From: a virus
Direction: 5' to 3' (one strand)
Length of the DNA stretch: 62,464 nucleotides
IMG/VR virus record: IMGVR_UViG_3300047322_000201
Coordinates: 1 to 62,464 of that record
In this document: piece after piece, positions 31,570 to 38,424 of the stretch
Layout: every line of letters begins with the position of its first letter
How positions within the stretch are numbered: the stretch's first letter is position 1
The notes under the pieces: model-generated
What the model was told of the DNA's origin: nothing
Database searches by the model: none
The model's input: the letters and a program-made list of their open reading frames with translations, nothing else
Program-made: the position numbers and the translations under genes

Positions 31570-31760
31570 CCCACCTAGCAGCACAAGGCCCCCTCCTCTT
31601 CTGGTACGTCCGACACAAGGATAGTGAAGAGGTTGTGGCTGGTTTCCAGTACTCCGCCGAAGCGAACCTGTTTCTCTCGGCCTGCCAGTCCGCCACACCA
31701 CAGTTTTCGTACGAAGTTGTAAATCGGCGACAACTTGCTAACTTCAACGATCAAGCGTAA
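31566..31760 (+). CDS. Small hypothetical protein
   Basis: A 64-residue protein with a Trp/Tyr core and beta pattern, ATGA-coupled to the membrane peptide. Its 3' end lies over a minus-strand GTTAGCAAGT word. No family recognised. Confidence 0.5.
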   Translation: MTHLAAQGPLLFWYVRHKDSEEVVAGFQYSAEANLFLSACQSATPQFSYEVVNRRQLANFNDQA

Positions 31761-31789
31761 TCTACAACCCCACACAGGAATTCACTCAA

Positions 31790-32884
31790 ATGGCTAACAA
31801 TCTGCCTGCACTCTTCGCGTCGAACGCTAACGTCCCGGCCTTCCTGAAGGGCGCAGCGGTCGACAACGCGCTGGCCGCGCACCACACCTCCTCGTTCAAG
31901 GTGCTGTCGATCAAGGGCAAGAACTGGACCGTCACGCAAGGCGACGAGAAGACCATTCTCATGAACCCGAAGGACCCGGATAGCCCGGCCTCCTACATCG
32001 AGGTGGTGATCGTCAAGGCGAGCCCGATCAAGCACAAGGTCTGGTATGCCTCCAACTACCAGGATGGTGCGGAAGTTGGCAAGCCGGACTGCTTCTCCAC
32101 CGATGGCATGAAGCCGGACCCGCAGTCAGAGAAGCCCCAGTCGAAGACCTGCGCGCTGTGCAAGAAGAACCAGTTCGGCACGAAGTCGAACCAGGATGGC
32201 TCGATGGGCAAGGGCAAGGCGTGTAACGACGTGATCCGCATGGCGGTCGCAGCACCCAACGCCATCGACGACCCGATGCTGCTGCGTATCCCGCCGGCGT
32301 CGATCAAGCCGGCCGGCGACTACGGCAAGCTGCTCCAGAAGCGCGGCGTGCCGCTCAACGGCGTGATCACCAAGCTGGTGTTCGACAAGGACGCGCCGAC
32401 CCCGCGCGTGCTGTTTGAGCCGGTGGGCTTCGTGGACGCAGCGCAGTTCGCACAGGCGAACGAAGTGGCAGATAGCGAAGTGGTCGACGCGATCCTTGGC
32501 ATGTCGCCCGTGGAAGCCCCCGCTGACGAGCCGGCCGACGCGCTCGGCGCCGTGCCGGAGCACCTGAAGCCCGCAGCCACCAAGCCGGTGGCGAAGCCGA
32601 AGGCCCCGGAGAAGACCGCCGAGGAGCTCGAGGCTGAGGCTGAAGAGAAGGCGCTCGCCGATCTCCTCGCCAAGAAGGCAGCACGCAAGGCGAAGGAAAT
32701 CCAGCCGACCAAGGCCGTGAAGGATGCGGAGATCGAGGCGGCGGTGGAAGCGGCTGAACGCAACCTCACGGTGGCAGGCGCCAAGGACGTGAGCGAAACC
32801 GACGCTTCGCAAGTCGAAGTCGACGCTGGTAGCATTAACGTCGATGCGATCCCCGACCTGGCGACGATCTCCTTCGACGACTAA
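31790..32884 (+). CDS. Probable single-stranded DNA-binding protein
   Basis: A 364-residue protein. The N-terminal half is beta-rich with a Cys pair, CALCKKN (zinc-like). The Ala/Lys/Glu-rich linker (about 230-330) leads to an acidic tail ending SFDD, as in SSB tails that bind partner proteins. It has its own terminator and lies beside primase and helicase genes. The call is by composition, tail and context; no OB-fold was directly seen. Confidence 0.55.
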   Translation: MANNLPALFASNANVPAFLKGAAVDNALAAHHTSSFKVLSIKGKNWTVTQGDEKTILMNPKDPDSPASYIEVVIVKASPIKHKVWYASNYQDGAEVGKPDCFSTDGMKPDPQSEKPQSKTCALCKKNQFGTKSNQDGSMGKGKACNDVIRMAVAAPNAIDDPMLLRIPPASIKPAGDYGKLLQKRGVPLNGVITKLVFDKDAPTPRVLFEPVGFVDAAQFAQANEVADSEVVDAILGMSPVEAPADEPADALGAVPEHLKPAATKPVAKPKAPEKTAEELEAEAEEKALADLLAKKAARKAKEIQPTKAVKDAEIEAAVEAAERNLTVAGAKDVSETDASQVEVDAGSINVDAIPDLATISFDD

Positions 32885-32900
32885 CAGCACCTCGCAGCAC

Positions 32901-32921
32901 CCGGCCCCGTTCTGGGGCCGG
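32901..32921 (+). terminator. Rho-independent-like terminator
   Basis: An 8-bp perfect stem, CCGGCCCC / GGGGCCGG, with a 5-base loop, just after the SSB-like gene. It is followed by only two T, so termination may be partial. Confidence 0.65.
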
Positions 32922-32944
32922 TTCACTTCCTGACTGGACTTTTC

Positions 32945-33199
32945 ATGTCGATCGAAATCAATCATAAAAAAGTGGCGGACGTCGTCGTCCGTTGCAACGA
33001 GGCGCTGTCCACCGGTACGTACAACTTCGGCGAGGTCATCATCGGCCTGGGCGAACTCATCGGCAAGGTCATCGTAGAAGCATCGCAGGGCCCGCTCCAA
33101 TGCAAGGAGCTCACGAAGGTCGTCGTCGAGCACCTTGATCGCACTATCCACATCGGCGCCGAGGCGCGTCAAAAGCAACGCATCATCCTGCCGGAGTGA
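32945..33199 (+). CDS. Small hypothetical protein before primase
   Basis: An 84-residue alpha/beta protein rich in Val, Ile and Glu, with no motif recognised. It ends 2 bases before the primase ATG, so it is co-translated with it and may be a primase partner. Confidence 0.6.
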   Translation: MSIEINHKKVADVVVRCNEALSTGTYNFGEVIIGLGELIGKVIVEASQGPLQCKELTKVVVEHLDRTIHIGAEARQKQRIILPE

Positions 33200-33201
33200 C
33201 C

Positions 33202-36168
33202 ATGGATACGTTGGCGTTCCTGCAGGCGATCATGCCTGCGAACGGCCCGTATCTCATCGCACACTTCGATGGCGCGAAGCCCTACCTTCAGCACACGGCC
33301 ATGCCGTCGCTGGAGCTCATGGCAAAAACCATCAAGGGGTTCGACGAGAAGGGCTACACGGTTTATCACGCATGCTCGTCCTACAAGGGCGCACATGTCA
33401 TGCTGCCGGACCCTAAAAAGCCCGGTGAGATGAAACGGTACTACCGCGTCGCGGAGAACCTGAACCGCGTGCGCTCGTTCTGGATTGACATCGACTGCGG
33501 CGAGGACAAGGCGGACGCCGGCAAGGGTTATGCGAAGAAGTCCGACGCGCGTGATGCGATCGTCAAGTTCTGCAACGACGTGGGGCTCAAGCTGCCGATG
33601 ATGGTGAGCTCGGGTAATGGCCTGCACTGCTACTGGCCACTCACCAAGGACATTGGCCCGAACGGCTGGCGCGCGGTGGCTTCGGCGTTCAAGGCGGCCC
33701 TGGCCGAGCACGGCGTGCTGGCTGACCCCACGCGCACGGCGGACGCGAGTTCGATCCTGCGCCCAGTGGGCTCCACGCACCGAAAGGGTGAGCCCAAGCC
33801 GGTGAAGGTGCTGTATGCCGGCCAGGGCGAGATGACGCCCGAAGCGTTCCGCGATATTTTTTCCTCCGCCAGTGTTAGCACGTTGACGGCTGGAGTTAGC
33901 GAAGTGCCTGCGTTTCTTCGGGGCGCTGCCTCGGGAAACGGGCTGGCTGAGCACGCCAAGTATGACGGCCCGCCCTCCTCCGCGGTGGTGATCGCGGAGA
34001 AGTGTGCTCAGCTGCGCGCCATGCGCGACACCAAGGGCTGCGTCGAGTATCCGATCTGGTTCAAGTCGCTCGGGGTCATCAAGCACTGCACCGAGGGCCT
34101 GGCTCTCGCGCAGGAGTGGAGTGCCGAGGGGCCGGGCTATTCGGAGTACGCCACTGAGAAAAAGTACGACGACTGGAACACAGGGCCCGCCACGTGCGCG
34201 GCGTTCTTCGCGGACAACCCGAAGGGCTGCGACGGCTGCGTCTACCGGGAGAACGATGGCACGTTCAAGAAGACCTCGCCGATCCAGCTGGGTCTGACGA
34301 TGCCGGAAGCGGCGCCCGCGCAGGTGATGCAGGTGCAGCTGCCGACCGCGGCCGCGCCGGTGACGATCGAGATCCCGGAGAAGCCGGACGGCTTCCAGTG
34401 GGACGACGAGAAGCTTGTGCGGTATCTGGTGAATAAGGACGGCGACCTCGAGTGGCACACGCTCACCGAGGCGCACTTCTACGTCTACGGCTGGGCGATC
34501 GACGAGAACAAGGCGTTCCACGCATCGGCCCGCCTGCACCAGCCGCGCGGCGGGATTGTCGAGTTCGACATCCCTATGGCGGCGGTGGCGTCAGCCAGTG
34601 ACTTAATGAAAGAATTGAGCAAGAGGTCAATCATGCCGGTGAATACGAAGGACTCGGGCACGCACATCATGGCGTACGTGCGTGAGTCGATCAACAAGAT
34701 CAAGGTGGAAGCGGCCGAGCTCTCCACGCTGCGCGCCTTCGGCTGGACGCCGGAGCGCGACGGATTCCTGATGGGCGACGTGCTCTACGGCACGGACGGC
34801 TCGGTGCGCAAGGTGCGCCTGGGCGCAAACGCCACGACGCTGTCAGAGGTGGTGTTCCCCGCGCGCCGCGGCAGCCTCGAGAACTACGTGAACGCGGTGA
34901 ACTTCGTCTACGCGCGCGACGGCATGGAGCCGCTGCAGTATGCGTTCGCCAACGCATTCGGGTCGCTGCTGACGCCCTTCTCCGGCGAGACGCTCTACAA
35001 GGGCGTGATGTTCGCGATCACCGGCGGGCGTACCGCGCGCGGCAAGACGACCGTGGCGAATGCGGCGCTCTACGCGTTTGGTGACGCAAGCCGCATGACG
35101 CATACCAAGTCATCCACGATCAACGCGCGCTACGGCTTCATGGGCACGCACGGCAACATGCCGCTGCTGTTCGACGAGTTCACGGACATTGAGCCGGCCG
35201 AGCTCTCCGAGTGGGCCTACTCCATCTCGGAAGGCCGCGACAAGTCGCGCATGCAGGCGGGCAGTAACGGCGTGGGGCTGGCGAAGTCCTCCGAGTGGGC
35301 GATGGCGCCGTATGTCACGGCCAACACCGACCTGCACGAGCGCCTCGCTGAGCACCGTGGCAACACGGATGCGGAAGCCATGCGGATCATCCAGCTGTCG
35401 ATCGACAAGTACGCGCTGCCACAGCTGGACCCGAATCAGGTCTCTCAGGCGCTGAACACGATGGGGATGAACGCGGGCCACGCGGGCGAAGTGTTCGTGA
35501 AGCACCTCGTGGCGAACAAGGCGGCCGTCGAGCAGCTGGTGTTCGACAAGATGCTCGTGGCAGCCAAGCACCTGACGTCGGCTGGCCAGCGCTACTACCG
35601 CGCGCACATGGCCTGCACGCTGGCGGCCGCGCAGCTGCTGTGTGACCTCGGACTCGTGGCGTTCAACTACCACGCGGTTGAGCAGTTTGCGATCTCGATG
35701 ATGACGGACATGTCGGAGACGGTCGCCGAGACGAACACGGTGGACCTCGAGGACACGCTCTCGCGCATGATTAACGCGCTGGCGCCACGCATCCTGACGA
35801 CCTACGGCTACTACACCAGCAGCCGCGTGGCGCCGGAAGAGGTGCGGATCTACAACGAGGTCGCCGGGCGCTACGTGATTGGCAACCAGCAGACCGACAA
35901 CAGCTTCCACAACGTCCTGATTCTCAGCCGGCCGGCGGTGCGCAACTGGTGTACGACTGAGCGCATCGAGTTGTCTGAGGTCCTGGGTGCGGCCGCCGCG
36001 CGCGGCGCGCTCAAGGGCGACAGCGTGCGCATGACGCTGACCCGGGGTACGACCGCCGCTGGCTCCGCCGTGCCCTGCGTGCTGCTCGACATGAGTAAGC
36101 TCGACGATGCGAACCTGCTGCCGCAGATACAGGCGGTTAGCAATCACCACGTGGCTAAAGCCATCTGA
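33202..36168 (+). CDS. Primase-helicase fusion (AEP-like plus DUF927)
   Basis: A 988-residue replication protein. The N-terminal domain has WIDIDCG (D96, D98) and SSGNGLHCYW (about 133-142), as in archaeo-eukaryotic-type primase-polymerases. A Cys-rich linker with CAAF..GCDGC (about 330-350) follows. The C-terminal DUF927-type ATPase has FGWTPERDGFLMGD, Walker A GGRTARGKTT (about 607-616) and Walker B LLFDEF (about 655). It is expected to unwind DNA and make primers. ATG 33202 is chosen over an upstream GTG because of the GGAG spacing. Confidence 0.85.
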   Translation: MDTLAFLQAIMPANGPYLIAHFDGAKPYLQHTAMPSLELMAKTIKGFDEKGYTVYHACSSYKGAHVMLPDPKKPGEMKRYYRVAENLNRVRSFWIDIDCGEDKADAGKGYAKKSDARDAIVKFCNDVGLKLPMMVSSGNGLHCYWPLTKDIGPNGWRAVASAFKAALAEHGVLADPTRTADASSILRPVGSTHRKGEPKPVKVLYAGQGEMTPEAFRDIFSSASVSTLTAGVSEVPAFLRGAASGNGLAEHAKYDGPPSSAVVIAEKCAQLRAMRDTKGCVEYPIWFKSLGVIKHCTEGLALAQEWSAEGPGYSEYATEKKYDDWNTGPATCAAFFADNPKGCDGCVYRENDGTFKKTSPIQLGLTMPEAAPAQVMQVQLPTAAAPVTIEIPEKPDGFQWDDEKLVRYLVNKDGDLEWHTLTEAHFYVYGWAIDENKAFHASARLHQPRGGIVEFDIPMAAVASASDLMKELSKRSIMPVNTKDSGTHIMAYVRESINKIKVEAAELSTLRAFGWTPERDGFLMGDVLYGTDGSVRKVRLGANATTLSEVVFPARRGSLENYVNAVNFVYARDGMEPLQYAFANAFGSLLTPFSGETLYKGVMFAITGGRTARGKTTVANAALYAFGDASRMTHTKSSTINARYGFMGTHGNMPLLFDEFTDIEPAELSEWAYSISEGRDKSRMQAGSNGVGLAKSSEWAMAPYVTANTDLHERLAEHRGNTDAEAMRIIQLSIDKYALPQLDPNQVSQALNTMGMNAGHAGEVFVKHLVANKAAVEQLVFDKMLVAAKHLTSAGQRYYRAHMACTLAAAQLLCDLGLVAFNYHAVEQFAISMMTDMSETVAETNTVDLEDTLSRMINALAPRILTTYGYYTSSRVAPEEVRIYNEVAGRYVIGNQQTDNSFHNVLILSRPAVRNWCTTERIELSEVLGAAAARGALKGDSVRMTLTRGTTAAGSAVPCVLLDMSKLDDANLLPQIQAVSNHHVAKAI

Positions 36169-36173
36169 CCTCA

Positions 36174-36197
36174 GCCCCGGCCACGCGCCGGGGCTTT
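36174..36197 (+). terminator. Rho-independent terminator after primase-helicase
   Basis: An 8-bp stem, GCCCCGGC / GCCGGGGC, with a 5-base loop followed by TTT. It separates the lytic replication unit from the partition cassette. Confidence 0.8.
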
Positions 36198-36198
36198 C

Positions 36199-36238
36199 GT
36201 ATATACGGCGGTATGGACGTGCATCCATACGTATATAC
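36199..36238 (+). promoter_or_regulatory. Candidate partition site (parS/parC-like dyad)
   Basis: The order is GTATATAC (36199-36206), GGCG, GTATGGA (36211-36217), CGTGCA, TCCATAC (36224-36230), GTATATAC (36231-36238). An inner 7-bp inverted repeat is flanked by two identical self-complementary octamers. Type Ib partition systems keep their centromere and operator just upstream of parA, which is where this lies. Confidence 0.6.
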
Positions 36239-36256
36239 CGATCTCCTCATTCATGT

Positions 36257-36290
36257 AGAACTTGAAGTTCTCCCCGACATGCACTAGCCT
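36257..36290 (+). promoter_or_regulatory. Predicted parA promoter with overlapping inverted repeat
   Basis: AGAACTT-G-AAGTTCT (36257-36271) is a perfect inverted repeat. The -35-like TTGAAG (36262-36267) lies inside it, with TAGCCT (36285-36290) 17 bases further on. The overlap suggests autoregulation by the ParG-like protein. Confidence 0.5.
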
Positions 36291-36316
36291 ACCGACACTT
36301 CACGACGGGAGGCAAC

Positions 36317-37006
36317 ATGCTGATAGCGGTGGCATCACGCAAGGGCGGGGTGGGAAAGACCACCATCGCCACCAACCTAGCCGCAGGCAGAGCCGCCAGC
36401 GGATACGACACCAAGCTCATCGACACGGACCCAGAGCGCTACGCCTTCATGTGGGTCGGTACGCGCGCGGATAAGGGCGTCGAGCCTGAAATACGTGCGA
36501 CCTCCATGCAGGGCGAGATCAAGGGCGCGCTGATAGCCGACCGCATACAGGCCGATACAGTCATCGTGGACTGCGCTGGTGGCAACAGCGTGGAGCTCGT
36601 GCATGTGGTTGACGTCTGCGACGTGCTGATCATCCCGGTGAAGATCGGCCAGTTCGATGTCTGGAGCCTGATGGCCATCGCCAAGTTGATCGCGACTGCC
36701 CGACTTGAGCGGCAGTTCAAAGTGATCCCGGTGATGAACGCGCTCGATCCGCAGCAGCCTGACAGCCCGCTCGCACGCGCGCTCGAGCAGCAGGTGAAGG
36801 CGTGCTTCGACGATCCGATCGTGAAGATATACGAGCGTGTGAGCGTGGCGTACGCGGCGATCGAAGGGAAGGGCGTGCTCGAGCTCAAGGCAAACCGGGA
36901 CAACGCCAAAGCAATCGACGAATTTTCAACGCTCTACCAGGAGGTGTTCAATGAGCCCACGCGATGTGTCATTCGCCCAAGTGCCGCAGCTGTCGCCAGC
37001 GCTTAA
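36317..37006 (+). CDS. parA: ParA-type partition ATPase
   Basis: A 229-residue ATPase of the small ParA/ParF type without an N-terminal HTH. The deviant Walker A is KGGVGKTT (9-16), Walker A' is IDTDPE (about 40), and Walker B is VIVDCAGG (about 80). It uses ATP-dependent DNA binding to move or anchor plasmid copies. GGGAGG precedes the ATG. It overlaps the ParG-like gene by 56 bases. Presence of a ParA in a phage with no integrase supports plasmid-like lysogeny. Confidence 0.9.
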   Translation: MLIAVASRKGGVGKTTIATNLAAGRAASGYDTKLIDTDPERYAFMWVGTRADKGVEPEIRATSMQGEIKGALIADRIQADTVIVDCAGGNSVELVHVVDVCDVLIIPVKIGQFDVWSLMAIAKLIATARLERQFKVIPVMNALDPQQPDSPLARALEQQVKACFDDPIVKIYERVSVAYAAIEGKGVLELKANRDNAKAIDEFSTLYQEVFNEPTRCVIRPSAAAVASA

Positions 37007-37253
37007 GCAGTTCGAGGAAGAAGCGCGCGGGCAGCGCAGCAATCCCGTGGAACCAGCGCCGGCCGAGCGCCAAGGGAAGAGGGTGTCCCTGAAGCCACGC
37101 GTCGACACGCGCAAATTCAGCCTCAATATCCCGATCCCGCTGCATGAGGAGCTCCTGGAGTTCTCGAAGGACACCGACCTCGACATGAGCGAGGTGCTCA
37201 TCGAAGGCGCGAAGCGCGAGATGGTGCGTCTTCGCAAGCTCCACGGTCTGTGA
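36951..37253 (+). CDS. ParG-like RHH centromere-binding protein
   Basis: A 100-residue basic protein with a disordered, basic N-terminal half and a C-terminal ribbon-helix-helix pattern: the KFSLNIPIP strand, helix LHEELLEF, then helix MSEVLIEGAKREM. This is the ParG/omega layout, in which the RHH binds the centromere and the N-terminal tail stimulates ParA. AGGAGG lies before the ATG, inside parA. It would also repress the operon. Confidence 0.8.
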   Translation: MSPRDVSFAQVPQLSPALKQFEEEARGQRSNPVEPAPAERQGKRVSLKPRVDTRKFSLNIPIPLHEELLEFSKDTDLDMSEVLIEGAKREMVRLRKLHGL

Positions 37254-37568
37254 TTCCGATCCGACTCCCGGCAGTGAACCCCACTGCCGCTCGGCGGACC
37301 GGCTGCGTGGCTGCCGATACCGGCAGAGAGACAAAAAACCGGGCAAACCTAACCCGTAAGAACCTAGATCAAGAGGGAATTCTCGGAGAGCCACGTAAAC
37401 ACTAGACCCTGCGTCTCATTTTTGAGTCGCGAAGTGATCAAAAATGAGCCTGATAGTGCTCGCTGGGAAGATCACTTCTGGTACTAAAAATGGGACTGAT
37501 TGTGCTAGGCAAGTTGCGCACATGCCGTAGCGTGTGTATGCTCCGCGAAGTGCTAAAGGAGAAGCGAC
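37254..37568 (+). other. Non-coding replicon control region with iteron-like repeats
   Basis: 315 bases without a gene. It holds a perfect 11-bp inverted repeat (37415-37425/37438-37448), a second 9-bp inverted pair (37431-37439/37470-37478), and two 21-base direct repeats (37440-37460 and 37486-37506) that match at 18 positions with a 46-base period. The repL promoter follows. The layout fits a plasmid origin or copy-control region. Confidence 0.65.
37514..37542 (+). promoter_or_regulatory. Predicted repL promoter
   Basis: TTGCGC (37514-37519) and TATGCT (37537-37542) with a 17-base spacer, 27 bases before the repL start and directly after the direct repeats. This suggests repression by whatever binds them. 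Confidence 0.6.
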
Positions 37569-38036
37569 ATGACAGCCAAGTTCCGTGGGGTTCGCAAGAT
37601 CTGCGACGTCGACACCGGCGACATCATGAACGTCCAGGTGGTGGATAAGAGCGTCGGTGATCGTGGATTCAAAAAAATCTGGATGGCCCAGATCCTCGAC
37701 CTTGTCGACGAGGTCGGCAACGCCAAGATGAAGGTGCTCGCGTGGTTGATCGACGCGGCCGATAACAAGAACCAGGTGCTCGCCACGCTCACCGAGATCG
37801 CCGATGCGACCGACACAAGCCGCGCGACAGTGCAACGCTTGATGTCCGTCCTGAAGAAAGCCAACGTGATCGCTGAGACACGCCGGTCGCTGTGGCGCCT
37901 GAACCCGGAGATCATCTTCGCGGGCAACCACGACCAGCGCATGGCCGTCCTGATCCGATACAACAACGAGAAGCAGAAAGATCTGTTCGATGAAAAGCCC
38001 GAAGAGAAGCTCTCGCACCTGCGCGCGGTAGCCTAA
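37569..38036 (+). CDS. RepL-family plasmid replication protein
   Basis: A 155-residue winged-helix protein matching the RepL family pattern: KIWMAQILDLVDEVGNAK, KVLAWLID, TLTEIADATDTSRATVQRLM (HTH), then LWRLNPEIIFAGN and the closing AVLIRY. RepL proteins are sequence-specific replication initiators of small plasmids. Here it sits with parA and a centromere candidate. AAAGGAGAAG precedes the ATG. This is not the P1 RepL protein, which is longer. Confidence 0.85.
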   Translation: MTAKFRGVRKICDVDTGDIMNVQVVDKSVGDRGFKKIWMAQILDLVDEVGNAKMKVLAWLIDAADNKNQVLATLTEIADATDTSRATVQRLMSVLKKANVIAETRRSLWRLNPEIIFAGNHDQRMAVLIRYNNEKQKDLFDEKPEEKLSHLRAVA

Positions 38037-38037
38037 C

Positions 38038-38060
38038 TTATCCACAATTTCTGTGGATAA
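38038..38060. promoter_or_regulatory. Inverted pair of perfect DnaA boxes (origin candidate)
   Basis: TTATCCACA (38038-38046) and TGTGGATAA (38052-38060) are both exact E. coli-type DnaA boxes in inverted orientation, 5 bases apart, starting just after the repL stop. They could also form a 9-bp hairpin, but no T-run follows. A host-DnaA-assisted plasmid origin is likely. Confidence 0.75.
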
Positions 38061-38079
38061 CTCACGCAACTAATCGTCT

Positions 38080-38367
38080 ATGACCATGAAAACCAATAAA
38101 CTGATCATCGCCACGGCGCTTACCATTGCGCTGGCAGGGTGCGGCGGCCCGCAAGTCACGGCGATGCAGGGTCCATCAGGGGGCAAGGAGTACCTCGTGG
38201 ACTGCGGCCACCACGGGTTCGATGGTGGCGACTGGGCGCAGTGCTACTCGGAGGCCACCAGGGTCTGTCCGAGCGGTTACGCGATCCACGACAAGAGCCA
38301 GGAGGCCGGGCCGGTCTTCGCTACCTCGGGTGCCAAGCGCACGTTGCTGGTCGCGTGCAAAGTTTGA
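38080..38367 (+). CDS. Small lipoprotein
   Basis: A 95-residue protein with a signal peptide and lipobox LAGC near residues 18-21, so it should be lipid-anchored. The mature part has several Cys and a CGHHGF..W..C pattern. It is next to the plasmid maintenance genes and so possibly expressed in the lysogen. A surface-exclusion or lysogenic-conversion role is an inference. An internal ATG at 38086 is an alternative start. Confidence 0.75.
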   Translation: MTMKTNKLIIATALTIALAGCGGPQVTAMQGPSGGKEYLVDCGHHGFDGGDWAQCYSEATRVCPSGYAIHDKSQEAGPVFATSGAKRTLLVACKV

Positions 38368-38402
38368 TCATCGGTATTATGTCAATACGAGGGTAAACAA
38401 GA

Positions 38403-38418
38403 GCCGCCCGAAGGCGGC
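38403..38418 (-). terminator. Terminator between convergent units
   Basis: GCCGCC-CGAA-GGCGGC hairpin just after the stop of the giant virion gene. On the minus strand it is followed by TCTTGTTT, fitting termination of the long late transcript. Confidence 0.65.
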
Positions 38419-38424
38419 CCTGCA

